The notes below the pieces were generated by a model, which saw only the letters and a list, made by a program, of their open reading frames with translations, was not told where the DNA came from and did not search any database. 64,000 nucleotides of DNA from Tubulanus polymorphus (Eukaryota > Nemertea > Palaeonemertea > Tubulaniformes > Tubulanidae): positions 177,463-241,462 of the forward strand of contig NW_027437431.1 in NCBI RefSeq assembly GCF_964204645.1, written 5' to 3'. Position 1 is the first letter of the stretch. Every line of letters starts with the position of its first letter. Below are positions 32,823-42,686 of this stretch, piece after piece. The position numbers were made by a program, and so were the translations under genes.

Positions 32823-33577
32823 TTAACCCTTTGGTGCCTTGAGATGCTGGAAGCGAATGTCCAAACGACGAATCGTGCATGAAAAAATCTTTTTAGTGTC
32901 CAAGCGAAGATAGTTATGAGGACTGGACATTCTGAAGGGGCAGGTGATAGCGACTTAGGTGACTATTCTAATCAAAATAACACTGGAAATGGCTCTGAAT
33001 GAGACTATCATGAACACTGATACCGAAAATGAGGATAATAGCGATGCTAGGGGGTAGCAACACTGACAGTGACCTTGATTTACCCCCTCATCCCGAGGAA
33101 GTGATAATGATAATAAGGATGATATAATTTACCACCATTGTGATGAGCGACAAAAGCTGGGAGAGCTGATCAGAGAGAAAGTAGCATAGACAACTAAGGA
33201 ACATTTTTTAAGTTGTAATAGCATACATTTATTATTTAGCTGAAATGAATAAAGCTTGTTGGTAACTGCAAGTGATTGTTCTAATAAAGGTAAGATACTT
33301 TTCAAAGAAAAAGTTCTGTTTTCAGAATTAAACCCAAAAATTTTTTTGGGTGTTTAAAATTTTCCAGCAGCCCCCCAGATGTATAATTTTGGACAGTGGA
33401 TTCTAATTCTGCTAGAAGATACCTTTTACCTGATACTTGGTTGAATACTGTAGCGCCAAAAATAAAAAAGTAATAGCAATTTCATTATCAGCTGTTTTTG
33501 TCTTTCATAAAAACAAAAGAAATGCTCAGGCAGATTAATAGCTTTACCGGTTGAAAGCTCAGGCACCAAAGGGTTAA
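32823..33577. mobile_element. piggyBac-like non-autonomous element
   Basis: TTAA followed by CCCTTTGGTGCCTTGAG at the left pairs with CTCAGGCACCAAAGGG followed by TTAA at the right. A TTAA duplication with CCC ends is the piggyBac signature. Inside, acidic Ser/Asp/Glu-rich text with several stops (32910-33150) resembles a decayed transposase N-terminus. Confidence 0.7.
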
Positions 33578-34316
33578 CATTCTCTACTACATATCTATGG
33601 AACACATGTAATGAAAAAACATCGCATGTATTCCACTGTGGTATTTTTAGTTACACACTATGTTAAAATTGCTATTACCCCCCGGTATGCACCGAATGAA
33701 TACTTGCTACAATGTAGCTTATTTTACAATGTGCCCAATGAATTCGCCAAGAAGCAGCTTGTTTGCTGCACTTTGCTTATTTGTAATATAGTTCAAAATC
33801 ATGTCAAGAGATGGAAGGGCCGTATTTAGCAGGGGGCAGGGACAATTGCCCCCAAGAAATTTTGGAAAAATGCTCATTTATTGTTATATCCTATAGAACT
33901 GCCCTTTTATGGATTCTTCTGCTCTCTAAAATTCAAATCTTAGGTACAGCTATGGCGCACTAACAAGATGTCTTTTGAACTAGATTGAATTGAATATGAT
34001 TAATCAGACGCTGATAATTACAGGCAAAAAGATAATGATTCAAGGTAGGTCAGCATGATTTTCAAGTTGTGACCAGTTAAGTTGAATCAAGGCATGTCAC
34101 ACAGAGACATAAACCAGCCTCTATATACAATCATGGATGTATATACATCCATGATACAACAGACAAGATAATGGTCCTGGCATGATGTGCACGATATACA
34201 TAGAATTAAAAACCATTCCAACATGAAATATAAAGTAATGATACGTATTTACAAATTGCTGTTATTACCAGGATAAGTGCTAGTAACTATCAAGTAGTAC
34301 AACATTATTTACCGCT
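33578..34316. other. Non-coding; probable 3' flank of the DUF3883 gene
   Basis: No gene supported. It lies downstream of the minus-strand gene's stop and may hold its 3' untranslated region; a minus-strand AATAAA occurs near 33873. A short CATCCATGAT/ATCATGGATG inverted repeat sits near 34131. Confidence 0.45.
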
Positions 34317-34792
34317 TTAGATGACCATACATAAACGGATTTGCTTCTTTTCTAGTTTATCAACCAAATTGGCAATTCGACATACTTTGATGCTATCAGC
34401 ATTTCCCAGGCTGAAAACTCTGAGTAAATCATAATGATCACGCAGTTCATTTGCGCAGCTGATTTGCTGGATGGATATTTCAAGCACTTCTTTTGAATCT
34501 GAGACGGTAGCCTTCACTTCGATGTATTGTAACTGTTCATCACCATTGACATCTTTGAGAGAGAGCACAAAATCATAAGGATGTCCTATTTCATCTTGTT
34601 CGTTCAACCAGGTAACTTCGAGAATTTTTTTATCATTATAAGTATCCAAGCTCTTCAGGTACTGATGCACAAGTCTTTCCCCAAGATTTCCGATTTCCGG
34701 TTGGTCAGCTGCTTTATCGAACACGACCTGTTCTGGAATGTTTGGAATGTGTAATTCTTCGAATAGAGTCTCATCTCGGATTTCATAATGAT
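34317..34792 (-). CDS. Last exon of a DUF3883 (NO VEIN-type) domain gene
   Basis: The acceptor CTATTTTCAG precedes 34792 and the stop is TAA at 34317-34319. The product has the DUF3883 order: G-N-L-G-E-R-L-V-H-Q-Y-L, then W-L-N-E-Q-D-E-I-G-H-P-Y-D-F, then Y-I-E-V-K-A-T-V (the E-V-K core), and A-N-E-L-R-D-H-Y-D-L-L-R-V-F. In NO VEIN-like and some sacsin-like proteins this domain is C-terminal and resembles a restriction-endonuclease fold. The frame is intact with no stops, unlike the transposon genes around it. The exon begins with two bases of a split codon whose first base is the end of exon 38700-38853. It is probably a real host gene; the full-length product is not visible. Confidence 0.7.
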
Positions 34793-35154
34793 CTGAAAAT
34801 AGTTCAGTGAAAATTTACAATAAATCCACTCTAATCATCATCGATGCATGCAACCTCGTCAGAGAATCACATTTTTTTTCTTAACCCATTTACACTCAAG
34901 CCGCCCGTAGCCACCCTGCCTATTACTCCTTAAGCCGCCCGCATCCGCCCGCCACTTTTTTCGTATGCTGCACAAAAACAGTTATAGTGGGATTTGAACC
35001 CAATGGCTTATGATAAACGAGACACCCAAGTCCTCAAAATACCATACAGAAATCAACATCCTTCCATCATTTTTCGAGTATTTGGAGTATGAACATGACA
35101 GATCTGAGCGCTCACTTCAAATCCAAGTAAGTTTGGATGAATTTTGGGGGCACA
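34793..35154. other. Start of the large intron, nothing recognised
   Basis: Intronic by the exon model. It contains a second GGGATTTGAACCC patch (about 34989) like a tRNA-derived B box, without other SINE features. Confidence 0.45.
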
Positions 35155-37335
35155 ATTTTGGTGGTTTACCACAATCATAGAACATGTCAGCAGCTATGAT
35201 TTTGTAATTGATTGTGAAAACGTTACCTCGTTACCAATTTAATATGGAAATACTAAGTATTCTACTATTCCAACGCCCCCTGGTGACCATATTCAAAACC
35301 CAATGACCTTAAAACTCATCATAATCATAGAACATGTCATAAACTACAACTTTGCAATTGATCATGATAACAAAATATGTCTCGTTACCAATTTAATATG
35401 GAAATACTAAGTATTCTACTATTCAATGCCCCCTGGTGACCATATTCAAAACCCAATAACCTTAAAACTCACCATAATCATAGAAAATGTCATAAACTAC
35501 ATCTTTGCAATTGATCAAGGTAACAAAATATGCCTAGGTACCAATCTAATAAGGAAATACTAGGTTATTCTACTATTCAACGCCCCCTGGTGACCATATA
35601 GAATAACTAATGTCCTTAAAACTCACCACAATCATAGATGATGTCATGAGCAACAACTTTGCAATTAATTATGGTAACAAAATATGCTTAGGTATCAATA
35701 TAATGTGGAAAAACATTTTCCCACCTACCAATGAGTACTGATGATACCAAGATGGCCGCCAATTGCGTCACAAATGGCCGATCAAAAATACCTGGCTCAG
35801 GTATAAAACAACCCTTTCCAAGGAATACCCATCAAAAATTGCAATGAGAAATGGCAAACCAGTAGGAAGCTACAGGACTCAGAATTTGGGCCAAAATTGA
35901 CATTTTTGGGCACTAAAAAGGTCATAGGACGGCCATCTTGAGTCCGATCGACCCAATTTTTCTTATGGTGATGGGCCCTGGGGGGATTCAAATATATATG
36001 AAAGATCAAGGTAATTGATTTAAGCGTCTTCAAAATTTCCCTCAAAAAGTGTAAAAAGTGCTGATTTTGACGAACAACAATGGCTGCCAGTCGGCCATCT
36101 TGAATCTGAGAGGGCCAGTTTTTGGGGTGAAGATGTGTCTAGGGTAGACACATGTATAAACCAAATATCAAGACATTACCTTGAAGCGTCTTCAAAACTT
36201 CCCAAAATAACTAGATTCCGTCTACGGACGGACGAAAAGTGAACGCAATAGCCCGCTGGGACTAAAGTCCCAAGTGGGCTAAAAACCAATGACCTTGAAA
36301 CTAACCACAATCATAGAACATTTCAGCAGCTACAATTTTGTAATCGATTGTGATAACAAAATATACCTCGTTACCAATTTAATATGGACATACTAAGTTA
36401 TTCTACTATTCAATGCCCCTGGTGACCATATTCAAAACCCAATGTCTTTGAAACTCACCACAATCATTGAATATGTTATGAGCTACAACTTTGCAATCGG
36501 TCATGGTAACAAAATATGCCTAGGTACCAATATGATTAGGAAATACTAAGTTATTCTACTATTCAACGCCCCCTAGTGACCATATGGAATAACTAATGTC
36601 CTTGAAACTCACCACAATCATAGAGGATGTCATGAGCTACAACTTTGCAATTGATTGTGGTAACAAAATATGCATTGGTACAAATATAATATAGAAATAC
36701 TAAGATATTAACGCCAATGACCTTGAAACTCACCACAATCATAGAACACTTTATAAGCTACAACTTTCTAATTCATTGTGGTCACAAAATATGCTTAGGA
36801 ATCAATATAATGCCGAAAAACTTTTTCCCACCTACGAATGAGTACTGATGACACCAAGATGGCCGCCAATTGCGTCATAATTGGCTGATCAAAAATACCT
36901 GTCCCGGGTATAAAACATCCCTCTCCAAAGAAAACCCATCGCAAATTGCAATGAGAAATAGTAAACCAGTAGGAAGCTAAGGGACTCAGAATTCGGGCCA
37001 AAATTGACACTTTTGGGCACTAAATAGGTCATAGGATGGCCATCTTGAGGCTTATTGACCCAAGTTTTCTTATGCTAATGGGCCCTTGGGGGATTCAAAT
37101 ACATATGAAAGATCAAGGTAATTGATCAAAGCGTCTTCAAAATTTCCCTCAAAAAGTTCAAAAACGTGTAAAAAGTGCTAATTTTGGCGAACAACGATGT
37201 CTGCCAGTCGGCCATCTTGATTCTGACAGGGCCAGTTTTTGGGCTGAAGATGTGTCTAGGGTAGATACATGTGTAACCCAAATATCAAGACATTTTATTA
37301 AAGCGTCTTCAAAACTTCTCAAAATAACTGGATTC
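35155..37335. repeat. Composite satellite: two cycles of a 154-bp array plus a unique block
   Basis: Four units of about 154 bases (core AACTCACCACAATCATAGA) at 35155-35710 are followed by a block of about 580 bases (35710-36289). A second set of four units (36290-36815) is followed by a second copy of the block (36816-37335). The larger period is about 1,135 bases. The block ends in a hairpin-like TAGCCCGCTGGGACT...AGTCCCAAGTGGGCTA. The second block is cut near 37335 and seems to resume after the piggyBac relic at 38267. Confidence 0.75.
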
Positions 37336-37339
37336 CGTT

Positions 37340-38271
37340 TACGCTCCTTGCCACTACGAGATATCTCGTAGTAAGCCCGGAGTGAATGAATTCATTTTTT
37401 TTCTGTTTGGCAATGTGGATAACAACATAAATCGAAGTCTGGCAACTCAGATAAACAAGTAATTTTAAAAAAATCAATAACTAACTTTTTTTATCAATTC
37501 TTTATTTATTTATGAACATCTAAAAAATCAAATTATATTACGTGCTTATTTTCACATCAAAGTTTATAAGGCATCAAACGCTTATCAAATACCTTTCCTA
37601 ATTGGAAAGAAATGATTCACCTCACTGTGAATCGATAATAAACATAGTACGATAGAAATTATAGCATTGTTGTCATGGCATTTCTTTAGTTTTGTACATG
37701 GTATCTCCTGAAACAAGGGGTTACACATAATGCTGGTTTTCCAGGACAGACATCACAAACGTAACGTGTTTCTTTGCGGTTACCATCTCTTCTGCAAATG
37801 CGACATGGCTTTGTGGGGTATTGCTTTCTATCTGATGGGGGAACACATGAAGATAGTGAAATGCTGCTGGAACATCTGGGTTTAGGGGAGGGGGAACTAA
37901 TGCAACTGGTGCCAAGGCGGGGGATGTCGCCAAGCAAATGTTTGACGATGGCTTCACGGAAAGCTAATATCTGAATTGAGTCATTTGCATCATTGTACAT
38001 CATATGTGCATTGACAATGCTCATTTCTAGTATGTGCAAGCCAATCTTTTAACCAACTACAAGTCTCGTAGCTGGCAACTGGTATAAAACGTTTACCCCC
38101 ACTGCCAACTACGAGACTCGATTCAACTCTGTTTTCACCATATAATAGGTGTAATACATGCATTAAATGCAATAAAAATCAATATATGTGGTTTCCGCCT
38201 GCTTTTCGTTGATTGGTGAAATTGGCAATGTTGAGAAAAAAAAATTTTTTGAGTGGCAGTCAACGTGTTAA
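37340..38271 (-). mobile_element. piggyBac relic inserted in the composite satellite
   Basis: The right edge is GAGTGGCAGTCAACGTG followed by TTAA, that is TTAA plus a typical piggyBac end when read on the minus strand, and the satellite resumes just after it. The left end is degraded: a palindrome ACTACGAGATATCTCGTAGT at about 37350 remains, but no clear TTAA. Confidence 0.6.
37686..38039 (-). pseudogene. piggyBac transposase, C-terminal Cys-rich domain
   Basis: The frame begins inside the protein with S-I-V-N-A-H-M-M-Y, a block near the end of the DDE catalytic domain, then a Ser/Pro-rich linker, then a zinc-binding tail: C-R-I-C-R-R-D-G, V-C-D-V-C-P-G, L-C-V-T-P-C-F-R-R-Y-H. This RING-like cysteine-rich domain binds the transposon ends in piggyBac transposases. 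The catalytic aspartates are not present; the region upstream (38040-38172) is in a different frame and decayed. Confidence 0.75.
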
Positions 38272-38699
38272 GTCCCAAGTGGCTAAAAAAGGCCTTACCA
38301 TTTGCAATGTATATTTACATTGCAAATAATGACCTTCCCTCGCCATGCATTACGTCGCAAATATGTGGTTACTACAATAGCGGCTGTGGGGAGTCATTAC
38401 GCCGCTGGCGTGTAGCCGTTCATCTGGGCTTGTCCGCTTGAACTTAGTTTCAATTCTCACTCACAGATGGAGGAGGTTTAGTACCTCAAATATTGAATTG
38501 ATTTCAATTGAATAATGCCATCGGGTTCAAATCCTGGTGAGGGGTGCTGCATTATCTACTGTAGTGAAGAAGTTAACCCATTGGGTATTCTAACAGAGAA
38601 CAGACGTACTTTAAATCTGAGGGTAGAGATTTGAGGAATTTGATTTGACGGCGTATTTGTTGTACGAGAAGAATATTACAATTCTCTATAATATCTTAC
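38272..38699. other. Intronic, short palindrome and SINE-like B box
   Basis: ATTTGCAATGTA and TACATTGCAAAT form a near-perfect palindrome at about 38299-38328. GGGTTCAAATCCTGG at about 38524 resembles a tRNA-derived B box. No gene supported. Confidence 0.45.
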
Positions 38700-38853
38700 C
38701 AAAATTGAGCCTGAATTTTCGAACGCTTTGTGGGGTTTTATCATAATCGACCAATTCTGAGGATTTCATGTGTTCCCAGGGGTGTTCTCGACTCGTGTCC
38801 ATTGCCAAATCTGAATGATTGTTGGTTGTGGTACTCTGAACAGAGTAACCACT
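38700..38853 (-). CDS. Penultimate exon of the DUF3883 gene
   Basis: The acceptor TTTTTTCAG precedes 38853 and the donor GTAAGA follows 38700. The 154-base exon is open in one frame throughout (51 codons plus one base), polar, with H-P-W-E-H-M-K-S and a basic end. Its phase fits both neighbours: it starts in phase 0 after the exon at 39213-39340 and ends with one base that completes a codon with the two leading bases of the last exon. No transposon similarity is seen. Confidence 0.6.
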
Positions 38854-39212
38854 CTGAAAAAAGATCAAGATATCCACATATAAATAAAGTGTTTGGTTTC
38901 TATATCTACTGTACTGTAACCTATCATAATAGATTATTGTAAATTACATATACCCATTAAGATTATCGCTTTACGAAGCAAAAGCCTAAGAAAGTACAAG
39001 TCTTAGACATGTTCTAGATATGTTTCTGATACAATATTCCCTGAATGAAGTGTATATTGATATTCGAAGGAGGAATTCCTGCCACTCTTAATTCAGGAAA
39101 TTACTACACTAGTTTACAATATTTATTTTGACAATGATAGAAATATGTAAATGATAAAGAATACAAGCCCAAATGAAATCCTAAATTCACTGAGACGCTA
39201 GAATTCACTTAC

Positions 39213-39340
39213 TAATTCTGCACTATCAGCTGATCTTGGTCGTTTAGCCGGACGATCAATGTCTGTTCTGTCATTGTCCCGTTTAATTGAACCAGCAACT
39301 GCACTGCTACTGCTATCCTGTGCTGAGCTTATCATTTCGC
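39213..39340 (-). CDS. Upstream exon of the DUF3883 gene
   Basis: The acceptor TACTTTCAG precedes 39340 and a perfect donor GTAAGT follows 39213. The 128-base exon is open, Ser/Asp-rich, with a basic patch D-R-P-A-K-R-P-R that could be a nuclear localisation signal. It begins with two bases of a split codon, so at least one more exon must lie further right, at or beyond the mobile elements. The intron to the next exon is 359 bases. Confidence 0.55.
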
Positions 39341-39509
39341 CTGAAAGTACATAGGTCATCTATGATAGAAATGCAAAAGCAGCCAAAATCATCACAATCT
39401 ATTCATAATTAGGCACCCAGGGATAGAAAGCCCACTTGGTGAAATGCAATACAAAATAAACAGTGCTGTATCAAACTAATATTTGATCTCTAGATTTTCA
39501 GAGTGGAAA
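39341..39509. other. Intronic sequence, nothing recognised
   Basis: Short non-coding stretch upstream of the exon acceptor. Confidence 0.4.
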
Positions 39510-39740
39510 TCGTCGTATTTGACCTCAACGCGAGGTTCGAAATCATTCTCATCTGTGAGAAGCGTTACGGTCGTTCACGTCAGAGTGGAGAACAATGCGA
39601 TAGACCTCGATGTGAGGTTTGTAACCTTACTCGCCGGTATGAGAATCATCGGACTTAGCCTCAGCGTGAGGACCGTGACTTTTCTCGTCCGTGAGAAGGT
39701 CGTGTCGACCTCAGCATGAGGTTCGTAACCATTCTCATTC
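39510..39740. repeat. Degenerate tandem repeat made of alternating small hairpins
   Basis: Units of about 60 bases alternate CCTC-n5-GAGG hairpins (CCTCAACGCGAGG, CCTCGATGTGAGG, CCTCAGCGTGAGG, CCTCAGCATGAGG) with CTC-n-GAG hairpins (CTCATCTGTGAG, CTCGTCCGTGAG). About four units. Confidence 0.7.
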
Positions 39741-39939
39741 TAACTCAATTCACATTTATGGCCCCATGCTGTGGAATATGACCCGATGAAATTTCTCAAT
39801 GTCATATAATCTCAATGAAATTTCATTGATGTCAAATGCCATTTGAGATTGTCAAATAAATCTAAGAAAGCACAAAACTGTAGTTCAACCGTTTTCATGA
39901 GTTATTTAGAACCTAGCAGGAAATTGTATCAGCTACTTT
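39741..39939. other. Non-coding, nothing recognised
   Basis: AT-rich with a repeated AATGAAATTTCA-like patch near 39789-39828. Confidence 0.4.
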
Positions 39940-41350
39940 TCATGTATGGTTGAAGCCTGCTATGATAGTTGACAGCTGAGAAATTTGGCAATAGCTTTTT
40001 CTTGCTTCTGTATTTTCTTCTTCTTGGGCTAATGATAGGAAATTACCGACTGGAAACCGCCCATGAAATATTACAATTTTTGTAGCTAAAATTTGTATTT
40101 CCGAGTAGTACTTACCCCTTCCTATGGTGGGAATGATGGGAAATACAAAAGAATTCTGGGGTTGTCGCATAGAAGGTTGAGAAGTGGTAGGAACCATTTC
40201 TGAGCTGGCTAATATGGAGCTACCAGAACTATGTTGCAATTGACTGATCTCTCTACTTGATCCAGCAGGCACCGGAGGACTGGTGTGGGAGGGAACGCAC
40301 ATGTATGCATCCCTGACCAGTCCAGAGAGAAGGCATCGACCCCCATGCTTCCACGTCTGAAAACGGGAAATGAACAGCGGACACCTCCGATTGAACTGGG
40401 TGGCAAACAGATCCAGCAGAGGATTGCCGAACATGTCTCGAACCCGATTGGCCACTTTTTTGGTGGTGGACCCATTCTGTCGCAATAGCTTGACCTTGAC
40501 AAGAAAAAGCATCGGCCATCATGTTCCTTTTCCCTGCTAGATGTGCCACAGTCAGGGAAACGCCCTTTGTCTGGCAAAGAAGAATTTAGGCTGACAGGTC
40601 CATGTGGGTTTCTGAGTGAGCGCCCCCTTGATTCTGAAGGTAGGCCTTCACTGTTCAGTTGTCCGTGGCTAACCAAAGGTGGTGGCCCTCCACTCTCCTG
40701 TGAAAGAACTTCAGAGCCTTCAACACGGCCAGAAGTTCCAGGAAATTTATGTGGTTGGTGGCCTCTTAGCGAGACCACTTTCTGGCCTTGACTTCGTTCT
40801 CCAGATGCGTCCTCGACCCTTGGTGGCTGGGATCCGTGAATACACGAACAGGAGCCTACGACTAAGATTCATAGTTGCCGCCCACCAACGAAGGTCTGAT
40901 CTTAGATCCGTTAGAGGTACGGGAATCAAGGTCTCCCAGCTGCCCTTCGACCGAGACCAGTAGACTTTCCAAAACTGTTGCAAGCGCCTGCTTCTGAGGC
41001 GGCGTAAGGGCATCATCAGACCGATGGAGCTAATGGAGCCTAGAAGCCTTGACCAGTAACGAGCTGTATTCGGGGTTGCGGAAACTCCCGCTACAGCTTC
41101 TTGAAGTTTGGCTTGAGCCATGGATGAAAAGACCTTGCCGATTCGAAGATCGAAGTCCATGCTGAGATACCTGAACTGTTGAGCCGGCGTCAGCTGAGAG
41201 TTCCCCGTTTACACAGAACCCTAGCTGGTGAACTAAGTCCAAGACTGAGGTCATTGCCTCCCGACATTCTTGAGCCGAGTTTTCGACTACTTACCAGTCG
41301 TCGAGGTAAATGAACAGTCAAACACCCCTGGACTGAAGCACCTTCTGAAA
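39940..41350 (-). pseudogene. Second DIRS-type element: reverse transcriptase end and RNase H
   Basis: From 41350 down: L-D-D-W (the reverse transcriptase catalytic box) followed immediately by a stop, L-G-F-C-V-N-G-E, Y-L-G-M-D-F-D-L-R-I-type text, L-L-G-S-I-S-S-I-G-L-M-M-P-L-R, then H-L-A-G-K-R-N-M-M-A-D-A-F-S (RNase H end) and P-L-L-D-L-F-A-T-Q-F-N-R-R in overlapping frames, and A-F-P-P-T-P-V-L-R. These blocks in this order are DIRS-like. Stops and frameshifts are frequent. No tyrosine recombinase is visible. It differs in sequence from the DIRS element at 8680-15400. It ends where the BEL-like sequence begins. Confidence 0.75.
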
Positions 41351-41358
41351 TGACTTGT

Positions 41359-41836
41359 GTGAAGTCAATGTATATGTTATATGTAAAGTTATTTGTTTGT
41401 ATAAAGTGTAACGGTAGTTGGTCGTTCTTTTGTTCGTTCTCTTGTCAGTATTCCAGTATTCGGTAGTATTGTGTTGTATTGTTGTTGTTGTCTGGTATTG
41501 TTATTTTCCCGCCTCAAAGTTTATTGGCATATCCGTTTCCGGGTTACTCCCGCATTTTGTGTAATATTTTTGGCACTTGGTCGTTCGAGCTCCTCGGAGT
41601 ATCAGTGCTTGTCTGTGTGCTTGCTATATTGGAATCTCCCTCAGTCGTCATGTAAGTTTTGTGCAAATTTATATTAATTAATTATTGTAACTGTTTACAA
41701 CATTTCCTACCCTTATAATATTTGTTTTTGTAGAAACGTGTAATATTCGTCGTTTGTTTTTTGTCGTCGTAATTTGAAAATAAACGCATCAATGAGAAGT
41801 ATCGACTGACTTCGTTTGTCATCTGCAACACTGTTT
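41359..41836 (+). repeat. Putative 5' LTR and leader of a BEL/Pao element
   Basis: It begins TGTGTGAAGTCAATG directly after DIRS sequence, has AATAAA near 41780 and precedes the gag ATG. The TG start fits an LTR, but no 3' LTR or clear primer-binding site is in view, so the right limit of the LTR is unknown. Confidence 0.45.
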
Positions 41837-42416
41837 ATGACGAGGGAGATGGCATCACTTGACGAGAAGGTTAAATCGAGAGCGGGTTTCAAGGCCAACG
41901 TCACAAAAAGAAGCAACATCCTTCGGAAGGCGTTAAAAGAAGGGCTACCGTATGATGATGTAAAGAAATTAATCGACGACGTTACACAATCGTGGGAAAA
42001 GTTCGAAAACGCGCACGACGCCGTTCATTGTCTGTATATCGAAGATGATGACATTGAAAATTCATATATGTATTTCGATCGGGAAGAGAAAAAGTATCGC
42101 GAGTTGCTAGAAAAGGCAACCAAAGTTCAAAGTCCTGTGGTTTCGGATTCCGTAGCTGCGTCAACAGGTAATAGTGATAGTGATCTTGCTGCGATGGTAA
42201 AAAGTCTAAAACGAATGGCTTTACCACAACAAGAAGTGCCAATTTTCGGCCATGATCCTATTGAATATTGCTATTTCGTAAAAGCTTTTGAAAATATAAT
42301 CGAAAGTAAAACCGATTGCAGTAGCCAAAGGCTGTATTATCTAATGCAATATACGCGCGGTGAGGTGAAAGAGTTAGTGCGAAGCTGCATGGAGCAACCA
42401 CCAGACATCGGGTACT
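41837..42416 (+). pseudogene. BEL/Pao gag-like protein, cut by the viral array
   Basis: From the ATG at 41837 the frame is intact for 193 codons. An N-terminal helical region rich in Lys and Glu is followed by a DUF1759-like start: V-P-I-F-G-H-D-P-I-E-Y-C-Y-F-V-K-A-F, then R-L-Y-Y-L-M-Q-Y-T-R-G-E-V-K-E-L-V. DUF1759 is a gag domain of BEL/Pao retrotransposons and related elements. Host text ends at 42416; the frame then runs 35 bases into viral sequence and stops at 42449-42451. No other break is visible, so the element may have been young when interrupted. Confidence 0.7.
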
Positions 42417-42437
42417 CACAGCCCGTGGTGGTCTGTG
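42417..42437 (+). repeat. Stem-loop at the left junction of the array
   Basis: CACAG (42417-42421) pairs with CTGTG (42433-42437) around the loop CCCGTGGTGGT. The first base shared by host-junction and internal copies is the first base of this stem. Internal copies occur every 3,406 bases, from 45823 on. Confidence 0.6.
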
Positions 42438-42686
42438 ACAGTGGAGGTTAGTTAAAGTTCGAGGCGTGTGACTAGTCGGGGGGAATAACATAGGCGGCTA
42501 CGCCGCGATAGTTAGTCGGCAAGGTCGGCTGCGCCTCCGGCGGTACAGATTACATCTGAGTGTATTAGTCTACCAACGGAAGCCCAAACCCTAAATAATA
42601 TTAGTCGGAAAAATCTGAGTTAGAGGGTCGCAACCGGTTCAAACAATTTAACATCTCATACAGGTGACTCGTACTTTTAGTATCAA
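42417..42686 (+). promoter_or_regulatory. Non-coding leader before the first capsid gene
   Basis: 270 bases identical to the second half of the internal non-coding regions. It contains the small hairpin GGCGGCTACGCCGC, a second GC-rich patch GGCTGCGCCTCCGGCGG and an AT-rich CTAAATAATATTAG (about 42591) that could serve as a TATA-like element. No promoter is proven. The first copy lacks the other half of the non-coding region. Confidence 0.5.
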
